64,000 nucleotides of DNA, from contig NZ_PQIG01000090.1 of the NCBI RefSeq assembly GCF_012349115.1, positions 1-64,000 of the forward strand, read 5' to 3'. Positions 27,475 through 37,097 of this stretch are shown here, piece by piece. Position 1 is the first letter of the stretch. Each line of letters opens with the position of its first letter. The DNA is from Rhizobium ruizarguesonis (GTDB taxonomy: Bacteria > Pseudomonadota > Alphaproteobacteria > Rhizobiales > Rhizobiaceae). The notes beneath the pieces are model-generated. The model was not told where the DNA came from. It saw nothing but the letters and a program-made list of their open reading frames with translations, and did no database searches. A program made the position numbers and the translations under genes.

Positions 27475-28186
27475 CACCCGAATCATCCGAGCCGTCGTCG
27501 CCGGAATCGTCCGAGCTGTCATCGCCTGAATCGTCCGAGTTGTCGTCACTGCTGTCGTCCGCATCGTCGCTGGAATCAGCGTCCGCCGACTCGTCCTGGG
27601 TCAGGTCCTCTTCAACCGTCGTCTCCTCGCTCTCCTCGGAAGTCTCAATTTCCGTCGATTCCACCGAAACATATTCCTCGTAGGACGACGAGCTTACCGT
27701 CGTGTCAGTCTCCCAACTAGAGATTTCGCTGACCGCAATCGTGTCGTTGTAGGATTCGAGTGTGATAATTGCGGCAACGGCGATCACTGCCCCACCACGC
27801 GCGACGCTGAAGGACATATCGGAATGTCCGGCCTTCAACTGGCGGCGCACGGCAACATCGACGTCGATCGGCTTATGAACCTTATGGCCCTGTACTTCAG
27901 CCAAAACGTCGCCCGGCTTGATCCCCTGCTTGTCGGCAACGCCGCCGGGCTTGACGGAAAGCACCAGAACACCGTGCGCGCCTTTGTCGAGTTTGAACTT
28001 CTTGATCACGCCCTTGTTGATCGGCAGCAGCAGCGCATCGAGCGCCTTGGATATCATCGGCCCAGATTTCGCATGGGCCGCCGGCGGGGTTGCCGCGAAG
28101 GCGGAGTGAACCCCGGCAAACGGAGAAGCAATATGTGCGACGACGATCAGTGCTCGGAAGGCACGATACGAATTCTTCAAGACCAT
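27464..28186 (-). CDS. Exported PDZ-domain protein with long acidic tail
   Basis: About 240 residues. A signal peptide (ending HSAFA) is followed by one PDZ domain (about 55-125: LLPINKGVIKKF, KGAHGVLVLSVKPGGVADKQGIKPGDVLAEVQG). A hydrophobic segment AVIAVAAIITLE follows, and then a 90-residue tail made largely of Ser, Asp, Glu and Thr. The last 40 residues are near-repeats of DDSGDDSSDD. No protease domain is present, so this is not a DegP-type enzyme. The acidic tail could bind calcium or basic proteins. An in-frame TTG at 28207 is an alternative start. Confidence 0.75.
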   Translation of the reverse strand: MVLKNSYRAFRALIVVAHIASPFAGVHSAFAATPPAAHAKSGPMISKALDALLLPINKGVIKKFKLDKGAHGVLVLSVKPGGVADKQGIKPGDVLAEVQGHKVHKPIDVDVAVRRQLKAGHSDMSFSVARGGAVIAVAAIITLESYNDTIAVSEISSWETDTTVSSSSYEEYVSVESTEIETSEESEETTVEEDLTQDESADADSSDDADDSSDDNSDDSGDDSSDDSGDDGSDDSGDDG

Positions 28187-28342
28187 CTCCTGGGTTGGCG
28201 CGAACAAGCTCCTGCTTCGTTCCGCACGGAGACGGTAGTCGACGGCTTCTAAGGATGTCTTAAATGAAGCAATGACCCAGAAAATAAAATATAGAAAACA
28301 CTATATACTTCACTTGCTTGGCTCAATATTGGCCGCGTCTCG

Positions 28343-28549
28343 GTGCAACACCAGCAGTACCCACTCACGGATATCCGCTTTAAACGGATCCGAGTGCTGT
28401 CGCCGATCGGCAAGAAGAAGCGATACCACGGATTGGATCTTACCGCCGTTCACGCAGCAGAGCCCAGCCCACCTGCCGGTCGCAAACGCATCGAGTGGAA
28501 GCTGCTGATCGATATATCGTGGCCGGACCTGTCCTCGTCATGGCGATAA
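28343..28549 (+). pseudogene. Transposase remnant (IS4-family-like)
   Basis: A 68-codon open stretch contains VLSPIGKKKRYHGLDLT, AEPSPPAGRKRIEWKLL, which resembles the C-terminal catalytic part of IS4-type transposases (the xxPPxGRxxIxWKLLT pattern with its Glu region). The similarity stops abruptly after IEWKLLIDI. No 5' part or terminal inverted repeats are visible between 28208 and 28730, so this is a decayed fragment. The bases around 28270-28320 are noticeably AT-rich. Confidence 0.6.
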
Positions 28550-28729
28550 CTTTCGTTGGACGCGGTCGCGGGCTATGTGGAGGCATCTCCTTTTTCTCGC
28601 CACTGCTGTCGCCCTGGCGGCGATGGCTGCCCCCTGACCCTAACCTGCCGGAGTCGAGACACTTGGCTCGACCCGGGTCGCGGCGGCGGCCGGATGAGGA
28701 GCCGCCGTTAGGTCGAAGCCCGAATTGCC

Positions 28730-29377
28730 CTAGCTGCTCTTCTTGGTCTTTGCCGGCTGGGTGTCGAAGCCGATATTGATGCGCACCAGGGCGCCGGAGC
28801 CGACCGGCATCGTGATGCCGTCCTTGCGGAAGATCACCTGCGTGCCCGGCGCACCCGCCGGGATCTCGGTCGGGAACTTGGTGACCTCGGAATAGAGCAC
28901 GGTCTCGCCATCGACGACGGAGATACGGATCGGCAACGTCACCGGGCCCGGCGTGCCGGCCGGGCCGGTGATCAGGCGCAGCTGGGCGACGACCGTCATC
29001 GTCAGATTCGTGTCGTTCAGCGTGCACTGGCGGGTGTAATCGCCGAAGGAGGCCTGGAAGACGATCTGCTGCGGATCGTCCTTCTTGCCCTTGGCATAGG
29101 TGCGGAAGATCGCATCCTGGTCACGCATGAAGATCTGCGGGCAGGCGCCCTGGACGACGGGGGCGACCGTGCCCTGCGCCGTCGTGGCCGTGCCGATCGA
29201 GGGATTGTTCGAGGACGGGTTGGCGGGCGCCAGCGGCATGATCTGGGCGGTGCCGTTCGGCTGCGTCGCCGGCGCCGACGACTTGCTGTCGCCGCCTATG
29301 CCGAGCGAGTTGCAACCAGTGAGCAGGGCAAGAAAAGATGCGGAGACGATGAGACGCGAGACCTTGCCGAGCACCAT
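28730..29377 (-). CDS. Conserved lipoprotein
   Basis: About 215 residues with signal peptide and lipobox LLTGC, so a predicted membrane-anchored lipoprotein. A low-complexity Asn/Pro/Ala linker (about 25-75) leads to a conserved beta-rich domain: CPQIFMRDQDAIFRTYAKG, QIVFQASFGDYTRQC with two cysteines likely to form a disulfide, LPIRISVVDGE and VIFRKDGITMPVG. AAGGGATGG precedes the ATG at 29377; an in-frame codon at 29395 is less likely. The family is common in Rhizobiales envelopes and lacks a defined role. Divergent from thrC. Confidence 0.82.
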   Translation of the reverse strand: MVLGKVSRLIVSASFLALLTGCNSLGIGGDSKSSAPATQPNGTAQIMPLAPANPSSNNPSIGTATTAQGTVAPVVQGACPQIFMRDQDAIFRTYAKGKKDDPQQIVFQASFGDYTRQCTLNDTNLTMTVVAQLRLITGPAGTPGPVTLPIRISVVDGETVLYSEVTKFPTEIPAGAPGTQVIFRKDGITMPVGSGALVRINIGFDTQPAKTKKSS

Positions 29378-29640
29378 ATTCCATCCCTTGTGCAAGCGTT
29401 TCTTGGAGGCCCCATGTCTTTTTCGCAGGGCCTTTCATGACGGTTTGCGATGGTCTATATCAGCGGCGTAAACAAAAATCGATTGGGTAAGCGCCGTTTT
29501 GATGCACTTTTCGCCGCCGGATGCGGGCAACGTCAACAGCATACCCGCGATGCCATGCCTGCAGGGCGGCGCCTCTTCGATTTCCAGCGGACCGAGCCAC
29601 GGCTGCGGCGAGCCGGATTTCCTTCAGCGATAGATCAAGG

Positions 29641-31065
29641 ATGATGAACGTGGACTATATCTCGACCCGCGGCGAGGCCCCTTCCCTCGGCTTTTGCGAC
29701 GCCCTGCTGACGGGGCTGGCGCGCGACGGCGGGCTCTACGTTCCGCGCAAATGGCCGAGCTTTTCGAAGAAGGAGATCCGCGCGCTGCGCGGCAAGACCT
29801 ATCAGGAAATCGCCTTCACCATTCTGTCGCCCTTCACCAATGGCGAGATCCCCGACGACACCTTCCGGGCGATGATCGATGAGGCCTACGGCACCTTCCG
29901 CCATCCGGCGATCGCGCCGCTCGTCCAGACCGGGCCGAACAGCTTCGTCATGGAGCTGTTCCACGGCACGACGCTCGCCTTCAAGGATGTGGCGATGCAA
30001 TTGCTCGCCCGGCTGATGGACTATGCGCTCGAGAAGCGCGGCGAGCGGGCGACGATCGTCGGCGCCACCTCGGGCGACACCGGCGGGGCTGCGATCGACG
30101 CCTTCGCGGGCCGAGAGCGCACCGACATCTTCATCCTTTTCCCGCATGGCAAGGTCTCGCCGGTGCAGCAGCGACAGATGACGACCTCGTCGTCACCAAA
30201 CGTGCATGCGCTTGCCGTCGAGGGCAATTTCGACGATTGCCAGAACCTCGTGAAAGCGATGTTCAACGACGTGGCCTTCCGCGACAAGGTCCGACTATCA
30301 GGCGTCAACTCGATCAACTGGGCGCGCATCATGGCCCAGATCGTCTATTATTTCACGGCGGCCGTGGCGCTCGGCGGCCCCGACCGGAAGATCTCGTTCA
30401 CGGTGCCCACCGGCAATTTCGGCGATATCTTCGCCGGCTACTGCGCCAAGCGCATGGGCCTGCCGATCGACCGGCTGGTGATCGCCACCAACGAAAACGA
30501 CATCCTGGCGCGGACGCTGAAGACCGGGCGCTACGACATGAAGGCGGTCAAGGCGACGAGTTCGCCGTCGATGGACATCCAGATCTCCTCGAACTTCGAA
30601 CGGCTGCTGTTCGAAGCCTATGATCGCGACGCCTCGAAGGTGCGCGCGGCGATGGAAAGCCTCAAGCAATCCAACGGCTTCGAGATCGGCGAGCAAGCGC
30701 TGAAGGCGATCCGCCGCAACTTCCGCGCCGGGCGCGCCAGCGAGAAGCAGGTGGCCGAGACGATCCGCAAGACCCATGCCGAGACCGGCTATCTGCTGGA
30801 TCCGCATTCGGCGATCGGCGTCTTCGTCGCTGCCAAGAAAGAAAAGCCGAATACGCCGATGGTGACGCTTTCGACCGCGCATCCGGCGAAATTCCCGGTC
30901 GCCGTAAAATCCGCCTGCGGTATTGACCCGGCGCTTCCGACGTGGCTTGCTGATCTGATGCACAGGGAGGAGCGTTTCCAGATCATCAAACCGGAGCTGA
31001 AAGCCGTTGAGACTTTTATCGGCCAGCATGCCCGCGGCGAGACGACAGCAGGCGCAGAAAGATAG
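29641..31065 (+). CDS. thrC: Threonine synthase
   Basis: A 474-residue pyridoxal-phosphate enzyme that converts O-phosphohomoserine to threonine. The N-terminal part has MNVDYISTRGEAPSLGFCDALL. The PLP lysine is in the motif TTLAFKDVAMQ (about residue 113), and the phosphate-binding glycine loop is VGATSGDTGGAA. The fold-type II long form (about 470 residues) is typical of this lineage. Two adjacent ATG codons (29641 and 29644) occur. The M16 peptidase gene starts 3 bases after its stop. The thrB gene is elsewhere in this window (59065). Confidence 0.96.
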   Translation: MMNVDYISTRGEAPSLGFCDALLTGLARDGGLYVPRKWPSFSKKEIRALRGKTYQEIAFTILSPFTNGEIPDDTFRAMIDEAYGTFRHPAIAPLVQTGPNSFVMELFHGTTLAFKDVAMQLLARLMDYALEKRGERATIVGATSGDTGGAAIDAFAGRERTDIFILFPHGKVSPVQQRQMTTSSSPNVHALAVEGNFDDCQNLVKAMFNDVAFRDKVRLSGVNSINWARIMAQIVYYFTAAVALGGPDRKISFTVPTGNFGDIFAGYCAKRMGLPIDRLVIATNENDILARTLKTGRYDMKAVKATSSPSMDIQISSNFERLLFEAYDRDASKVRAAMESLKQSNGFEIGEQALKAIRRNFRAGRASEKQVAETIRKTHAETGYLLDPHSAIGVFVAAKKEKPNTPMVTLSTAHPAKFPVAVKSACGIDPALPTWLADLMHREERFQIIKPELKAVETFIGQHARGETTAGAER

Positions 31066-31068
31066 CCA

Positions 31069-32367
31069 ATGACAGTTGAGTGCACCCGGCTGAAATCCGG
31101 GCTGACAGTAGTCACAGAGACCATGCCGCATCTTGAAAGCGTTGCGCTCGGAGTCTGGATCAAATCGGGATCGCGTAACGAGACGGACAACGAGCACGGC
31201 ATCGCCCATCTGCTCGAACACATGGCCTTCAAGGGCACGGCGCGCCGCACGGCCCGCCAGATTGCCGAGGAGATCGAGGATGTCGGCGGCGAAGTCAATG
31301 CCGCGACCTCGACCGAGACGACCTCCTATTATGCCCGCGTGCTCAAGGATTACGTGCCGCTCGCCGTCGACATCCTCGCCGATATCCTGACCGAATCGGC
31401 CTTCGAGGAAGAGGAGCTGGAGCGCGAGAAGCAGGTGATCCTGCAGGAGATCAACGCCGCCAACGACACGCCCGACGACGTGGTGTTCGACCGGTTCTCC
31501 GAGGCCGCCTATCGCGATCAGACGCTCGGCCGGGCGATCCTCGGCACGCCGGAGACCGTCGTCTCCTTCACGCCGCAGCAGATCCGTGGCTATCTCGGCC
31601 GCAACTACACGACCGACCGCATGTTCGTGGTCGCCACCGGCGCCGTCGAGCATGAAGAATTCCTGCGCATGGTCGAGGATCGTTTCGCAAGCCTGCCGAC
31701 GACCCCTTCCGCCCCGCCCGTCATGGAACCGGCGCGTTATATCGGCGGCAGCGTGCGCGAACCGCGCGACCTGATGGACGCGCAGATCCTGCTCGGCTTC
31801 GAAGGCAAGCCTTATCATGCCCGCGATTTCTACTGCTCGCAGATCCTCGCCAATATCCTTGGCGGCGGCATGTCCTCCAGGCTCTTCCAGGAAGTGCGCG
31901 AGTTCCGCGGCCTCTGTTATTCCGTCTATGCCTTCCACTGGGGCTTTTCCGACACCGGCATCTTCGGCATTCATGCCGCGACCGGCGGCGAAAACCTGCC
32001 GGAGCTGGTGCCCGTCATCATCGACGAGCTGCACAAATCAGCCGATGCGATCCACCAGAAGGAAATCGAGCGCGCCCGCGCCCAGATCCGTGCCCAGCTG
32101 TTGATGGGTGCGGAAAGCCCGGCCGCCCGCGCCGGCCAGATCGCCAGGCAGATGATGCTCTACGGCCGGCCGATCTCCAATCCGGAGATGATGGAACGGC
32201 TGGAAGGCATCACCATCGAGCGGCTGACCGACCTCGCCGGCCGGCTGTTCTATGACACGGTGCCGACGCTTTCGGCGATCGGGCCACTGGAACAGCTCGC
32301 GCCGATGGAAGACATCACTGCCTCGCTTTCGGTGCCGGCGTCGAAGACGCTTCAGGCAAGCCGCTGA
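31069..32367 (+). CDS. M16-family zinc peptidase
   Basis: A 432-residue insulinase-type metallopeptidase related to mitochondrial processing peptidase beta. The inverted zinc motif HxxEH is present as HLLEH (about residue 45), with the further Glu in EEVGGEVNA-like context (here EDVGGEVNAATSTE). The second M16 domain has the glycine-rich GGGMSSRLFQEVRE. It is cytoplasmic by sequence, with no signal peptide. It follows thrC with a 3-base gap, so it is cotranscribed with thrC; this pairing is widespread in alphaproteobacteria. Physiological substrates are unknown. Confidence 0.93.
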   Translation: MTVECTRLKSGLTVVTETMPHLESVALGVWIKSGSRNETDNEHGIAHLLEHMAFKGTARRTARQIAEEIEDVGGEVNAATSTETTSYYARVLKDYVPLAVDILADILTESAFEEEELEREKQVILQEINAANDTPDDVVFDRFSEAAYRDQTLGRAILGTPETVVSFTPQQIRGYLGRNYTTDRMFVVATGAVEHEEFLRMVEDRFASLPTTPSAPPVMEPARYIGGSVREPRDLMDAQILLGFEGKPYHARDFYCSQILANILGGGMSSRLFQEVREFRGLCYSVYAFHWGFSDTGIFGIHAATGGENLPELVPVIIDELHKSADAIHQKEIERARAQIRAQLLMGAESPAARAGQIARQMMLYGRPISNPEMMERLEGITIERLTDLAGRLFYDTVPTLSAIGPLEQLAPMEDITASLSVPASKTLQASR

Positions 32368-32396
32368 GCCGACGTCCGTCCTGCCGGGAGTGATCG

Positions 32397-33011
32397 ATGC
32401 CAAAATCGGTTTTTCGGTTCCTGTCTCGGCAGCCGGAAGCGGTGGAGCTGGAGAACGACAGATACCTGCTGCGCCTGCCGCGCTATCAGGATTTCAACCA
32501 GTGGCACCGGCTGCGTGCCGAAAGCCGCAAGTTCCTCGAGCCCTGGGAGCCGACCTGGCGGCGCGACGAATTGACGGAAGGCGCCTACCGCGCCCGCGTC
32601 GTCCGCGGCAAGCAGGAATATACCTCGGGTCAGGCGGTGCCGCTGTTCATTTTCCTGAAAGGCGACATGACGCTCGTCGGCGGCGTCACCATCGGTTACA
32701 TCAGAAGGGGTGCGGCACAAAGCTGCATGATCGGCTACTGGATGGGCGAACGTCATGCCGGCCAAGGGCATATGTTCGCCGCTCTTCAAATGGTTATTCC
32801 TTACATCTTCACCGGGCTTGAGTTGCACCGTATCGAAGCAGCCTGTATTCCAGATAACGCGCGCAGCATCCGTCTGCTTGAAAAAGCCGGGTTTCAGAGG
32901 GAAGGCTATCTGCGCGGATATTTGAAGATCAACGGTCAGTGGCATGACCATGTGATGTTTTCACGTCTCGCCACCGATACGGATAAAGGCAGGAAAACCG
33001 ACAGCCGATGA
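32397..33011 (+). CDS. GNAT N-acetyltransferase, RimJ-like
   Basis: A 204-residue GNAT acetyltransferase of the RimJ/RimL type. It has LLRLPRYQDFNQWHRLRAESR near the N-terminus, the acetyl-CoA loop region YWMGERHAGQGHMFAALQ, and the conserved LHRIEAACIPDNARSIRLLEKAGFQREGYLR. Such enzymes acetylate ribosomal protein N-termini or small amines. It lies 29 bases after the M16 gene and overlaps the next gene by four bases (ATGA), so it belongs to the thrC operon. Confidence 0.92.
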   Translation: MPKSVFRFLSRQPEAVELENDRYLLRLPRYQDFNQWHRLRAESRKFLEPWEPTWRRDELTEGAYRARVVRGKQEYTSGQAVPLFIFLKGDMTLVGGVTIGYIRRGAAQSCMIGYWMGERHAGQGHMFAALQMVIPYIFTGLELHRIEAACIPDNARSIRLLEKAGFQREGYLRGYLKINGQWHDHVMFSRLATDTDKGRKTDSR

Positions 33012-35920
33012 CAAGAGACCGCATGCTGCCCAAGTCACCGTCCGGACGAGTGATCGCGGTGATCGCAGCCCTTTTCCTGGCGGCCTTCGCCTTCGTGGCG
33101 GGTGTTGCCCAGGCGGCCGAACCGGTAAAAATTTCCCGTGACGATACCGCGCTCGACCTGACGGCGACGACCGAGATCTACGCCAACCAGGGCGAGGCTT
33201 TCCAGGTTTCGACGGCAGCCGGCGCCGACGGTATCCGCCGCCGCATCGAGGTCAGGGCAAGCTCGGAGAACCATCAGGGCGACTGGGCGGTGTTTGCGCT
33301 TGCCAACGTTTCGGAAGAACAGCTCGAGCGCGTCATCGTCGCGCCGCATTTCCGTCTGGTCAATTCCAAGCTGTTCTGGCCGGATCTCGGTTCGCAGCGC
33401 ATTAGCGCGATCACGCCGAGCGAAGGCTTCGCGCTCGACCGGCAGCCGAGCGACGAGGCGGACGTCTTCCGCATCACGCTGAACCCCGGCGCCGTCATCA
33501 CCTTCGTCGCCGAACTGTCGACGCCGGAGCTGCCGCAGATCTATCTCTGGGAACCGGACGCCTACAAGGATACGATCAACGCCTTCACGCTCTACCGCGG
33601 CATCGTGCTTGGCATTGCCGGCCTGCTCGCTGTGTTCCTGACCATTCTCTTTGTCGTCAAGGGCACCTCGATGCTGCCGGCGACAGCCGCCCTTGCCTGG
33701 GCGGTGCTCGGTTACATCTGCGTCGACTTCGGTTTTCTCGGCAAGCTGATCAGCGTCGCCTCGGCGGACCAGCGAATATGGCGCGCCTGCGCCGAGGTGG
33801 CGCTGGCCTCGAGTTTCGTCATCTTCCTCTTCACCTATCTCAACCTCAACCGCTGGCATGCGCATCTCGGCTACGCCACACTTGCCTGGGTGCTCGGCCT
33901 TGCCCTGCTCTTTGGCGTGGCGATCTACGATCCGTCGATTGCCGCCGGCATTGCCAGGCTTTCCTTCGCGCTGACGGCGACGATGGGGCTGCTGCTGATC
34001 ATCTATCTCGGCTTCAACCGCTATGACCGCGCCATCCTTTTGGTGCCGGCCTGGGCGCTGATCCTTGTCTGGCTGTTCGGGGCCTGGCTGACGGTCACCG
34101 GACGGCTCGACAACGACATCATCCAGCCAGCACTTGGCGGCGGCCTGGTGCTCATCGTGCTGTTGATCGGCTTCACCGTGATGCAGCACGCCTTTGCCGG
34201 CGGCGCCTTCCAGCAGGGGCTGTTTTCCGATCTCGAGCGGCAATCGCTGGCGCTGACCGGCTCCGGCGACATGGTGTGGGATTGGGACGTGGCGCGCGAC
34301 CGCGTCGTCACCATTCCCGACGTCTCGATCAAGCTCGGCCTTTCCCAGGGCGCCATGCATGGCGCGGCTCGCAACTGGCTGCCGCGGCTGCACCCCGACG
34401 ACCGCGACCGCTTCCGCGCCACGCTCGACGTGCTGCTCGAACATCGCCGCGGGCGGCTGAACCACGAATTCCGCATCCGCGCCGAGGACGGGCATTTCCA
34501 CTGGCTGCTGATCCGCGCCCGGCCGGTGCTCGGCTCAAACGGCGAAATCATCCGCTGCGTCGGCACGATCGTCGACGTGACCGAGCAGAAGAACTCCGTC
34601 GAGCGGCTGCTGCATGATGCGCTGCACGACAATCTGACCGGCCTTCCGAACCGCCAGGTCTTCCTCGACCGGCTGCAGTCGGTGCTGGCACTGGCGCCGG
34701 GTGGCGATACGCTCAGACCGACGGTGATGGTGATCGACATCGACCGCTACAAGCTGGTCAATGATTCGCTCGGCGTTGCCGCCGGCGACAACATCCTCAT
34801 CGCGCTGACGCGGCGGCTACGCCGGCTCTTGAAACCGCAGGACACGCTGGCGCGGCTTGCCGGCGACCAGTTCGGCCTCATCCTGGTTTCCGAGCACAAT
34901 CCGGCCAAGGTCGCCGATTTTGCCGATGCGATCAGCAAGGCGATCATGGTGCCGATCAACTTCTCCAATCGCGAGATCATCCTGACGGCCTCGGTCGGCC
35001 TTGCCTCCTGGGTCGACCGGCAGGAGAGCGCCACCGGCCTGCTCAGCGACGCCGAGCTCGCGATGTACCGGGCAAAGCGGGCCGGCGGCAACCGTGTCGA
35101 GCCATTCCAGCCGGCCTTCCGCGACTTCGGCACCGACCGGCTGCAGCTCGAAACGGATCTGCGCCGCGCCATCGAACGCAAGGAATTGTCGATGGTCTAC
35201 CAGCCGATCGCACGGCTGGAGGATGTCGAGGTCGCCGGTTTCGAGGCATTGATGCGCTGGGAACATCCCAAGCGCGGCAATATCCCGCCGTCCGAATTCA
35301 TTCCGATCGCCGAGGCCTCCGATCTTATCGGCCCGCTCGGCATGTTCGCGCTGGAACAGGCGACCAACGATCTGATGAGCTGGCAGCACCAGACCGGCGA
35401 ATTGCCGATCTTCGTCTCGATCAATCTGTCGAGCGTGCAGTTGCTCAACAACGAGCTCTATGACGACGTGCGTTCGGTTCTCGCCAAGACGCATTGCAAC
35501 CCCTCACGTCTCAAGCTCGAACTGACGGAATCCATGGTGATGGAAAATCCGGAACAGGCCCGGCTGGTGCTACAGAAGCTGAAGGAAGCCGGCATCGGGC
35601 TGGCGCTCGACGATTTCGGCACCGGATATTCGTCGCTCGCCTATCTCACGCGCTTCCCCTTCGACATGATCAAGCTCGACAAGGCGCTGGTGCGCGACAG
35701 CAGCGATAAGAAGGCGACCGTGCTCAAATCGGTGATCGCTATGGCGCGCGAGCTTGAGATGAAGGTGGTGGCGGAGGGGATCGAATCCAACGAGGATGCG
35801 ATCGAACTCGCCAAGATGGGCTGCAACTACGGCCAGAGCTATCTTTTCGGGCCGCCAATCCCTTCGGAATCGGTGCTGCGGCTGCTTCGCGACCGATTTC
35901 CGCTGACGAAACGGGCCTGA
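33008..35920 (+). CDS. Membrane PAS-GGDEF-EAL cyclic-di-GMP protein
   Basis: A 970-residue protein. A signal or anchor sequence precedes a periplasmic domain (about 38-190), then seven or so membrane spans (195-400) in a 7TMR-DISM-like layout. After that come a PAS domain with PAC end (about 415-525), a GGDEF domain (about 530-690) and an EAL domain (about 705-960). The GGDEF catalytic motif reads AGDQF, so cyclase activity is probably lost. The EAL part keeps FEALMRW, LDDFGTGYSSL and EGIES, so phosphodiesterase activity is likely. It is the last gene of the thrC run and overlaps the GNAT gene. Confidence 0.94.
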   Translation: MTRDRMLPKSPSGRVIAVIAALFLAAFAFVAGVAQAAEPVKISRDDTALDLTATTEIYANQGEAFQVSTAAGADGIRRRIEVRASSENHQGDWAVFALANVSEEQLERVIVAPHFRLVNSKLFWPDLGSQRISAITPSEGFALDRQPSDEADVFRITLNPGAVITFVAELSTPELPQIYLWEPDAYKDTINAFTLYRGIVLGIAGLLAVFLTILFVVKGTSMLPATAALAWAVLGYICVDFGFLGKLISVASADQRIWRACAEVALASSFVIFLFTYLNLNRWHAHLGYATLAWVLGLALLFGVAIYDPSIAAGIARLSFALTATMGLLLIIYLGFNRYDRAILLVPAWALILVWLFGAWLTVTGRLDNDIIQPALGGGLVLIVLLIGFTVMQHAFAGGAFQQGLFSDLERQSLALTGSGDMVWDWDVARDRVVTIPDVSIKLGLSQGAMHGAARNWLPRLHPDDRDRFRATLDVLLEHRRGRLNHEFRIRAEDGHFHWLLIRARPVLGSNGEIIRCVGTIVDVTEQKNSVERLLHDALHDNLTGLPNRQVFLDRLQSVLALAPGGDTLRPTVMVIDIDRYKLVNDSLGVAAGDNILIALTRRLRRLLKPQDTLARLAGDQFGLILVSEHNPAKVADFADAISKAIMVPINFSNREIILTASVGLASWVDRQESATGLLSDAELAMYRAKRAGGNRVEPFQPAFRDFGTDRLQLETDLRRAIERKELSMVYQPIARLEDVEVAGFEALMRWEHPKRGNIPPSEFIPIAEASDLIGPLGMFALEQATNDLMSWQHQTGELPIFVSINLSSVQLLNNELYDDVRSVLAKTHCNPSRLKLELTESMVMENPEQARLVLQKLKEAGIGLALDDFGTGYSSLAYLTRFPFDMIKLDKALVRDSSDKKATVLKSVIAMARELEMKVVAEGIESNEDAIELAKMGCNYGQSYLFGPPIPSESVLRLLRDRFPLTKRA

Positions 35921-35953
35921 GCGGAACGGCTGGTCTCGCAAGTTCTATGTGCG

Positions 35954-36580
35954 TCACGCCCGACTCGCCCGAACGCTGAGCCACCGATCTTGGGGCTTTC
36001 CGACGCACCGACGTACCTCGCTGACGATCCAGCCGGCGTCTGTGAGTGCGGACCGCAGGGCAAACTCGCGCCAGTACGTCTCGACGTAGCGCCGGGGCGC
36101 TGCAGCACTGCCATGTGTGGACACATCCTCGCCTTCGCCCTCTCTTACCGAGGCGTGCAATCGGCCACCGGTCCGGGTCGCCTCGGCAAGCCGTCCAAGC
36201 ACCGTGTCGAAATCCTCGCGCGCGACATGAATCAGGCAGGCACAGGCCCAGATCCCGTCGTACGGCGTGCCGGGACGCTGCGGGTCGGCCAAGTCTTCGG
36301 TCAGCGGGTCCAACAGGTCGGCCTCGAAGCCATTTTCGCGAAGCAGTTCGACGAAACCCTTTGCAATGTCGGTGCGCCGGACGCTAATTCCCCGCTTCTC
36401 AAGCTCAAGGGCATCTCGCCCGCCACCGCTTCCGATCTCTAGCACCCTGCCCGAGCCGCCCAGCTCGGTCACGAACGCATCGATCTCTGTCGCGACCCAT
36501 TCGGGCATCGCCGCGGCCTCCGCAGCGTACTCCGCCGCGACCGTATCATAGGACCGCACGGTATCCAGGTCGGTGCTCAT
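35954..36580 (-). CDS. Class I SAM-dependent methyltransferase
   Basis: A 208-residue methyltransferase with motif I VLEIGSGGGRDALELEKRG (about 42-60), the acidic loop RRTDIAKGFVEL and motif post-II GIWACACLIHVAREDFDTVL. The compact length and lack of extra domains do not indicate a substrate. Codon use is rhizobial. It converges with the PAS-GGDEF-EAL gene. The 520 bases upstream hold no recognised gene. Confidence 0.87.
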   Translation of the reverse strand: MSTDLDTVRSYDTVAAEYAAEAAAMPEWVATEIDAFVTELGGSGRVLEIGSGGGRDALELEKRGISVRRTDIAKGFVELLRENGFEADLLDPLTEDLADPQRPGTPYDGIWACACLIHVAREDFDTVLGRLAEATRTGGRLHASVREGEGEDVSTHGSAAAPRRYVETYWREFALRSALTDAGWIVSEVRRCVGKPQDRWLSVRASRA

Positions 36581-37097
36581 CCTAGCGTTCCTCCTTCAAG
36601 ACAAGAGGCCTGATGAGCGAGAGGCCCATCAGTCCGTTGCGCCCTTCACACTTCGGCAGTTGGTGACATCGCGGGCGATTTGCTTCCGAGCTTTAGCAGA
36701 AATGCGGTCAGAGACACCACCGACCGAGCCAATGCTGCCGGGCGGCAATGCGCCCTCATGTCAGCCGTAGAGATGAACTTTGTCGCTGCCCGGAAGCAGA
36801 CATCGCCGGCGACGGCACCAGAGGTCGCGGTTGCGCCTCCTGCTGACGTTTGCGCCGGACGCAGCCAATGTCACGAGTCGACTCCGAAGCGGTCTATAGA
36901 TCGGGACGCAGGGGAACGACAACTTGGAAGCCAATTTCGTTATTGTTGCGTCTCAGGTCCACAAAGCATCAGGAGATGAAAGCGCGCGGGGCCTGCAACT
37001 TTCTGATACCTGGCGAACAAAGTTCCGTTCCATCCTTTGACCTCGACCGGCGATCGGCAAGAAGGTTCCGATCCGGTCGAGCAGGTGTCCTCTTCCG
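36581..37097. other. Intergenic region, no gene recognised
   Basis: About 520 bases upstream of the methyltransferase gene and downstream of the haloperoxidase-like gene. Short open frames exist on both strands but none has a ribosome binding site or a recognisable product. No repeat of the RIME type is visible. Confidence 0.4.

Noticed and set aside
36573-36979. Short frames in the gap upstream of the methyltransferase gene
   Set aside because: No ribosome binding sites, no coherent composition and mutual overlap on both strands.
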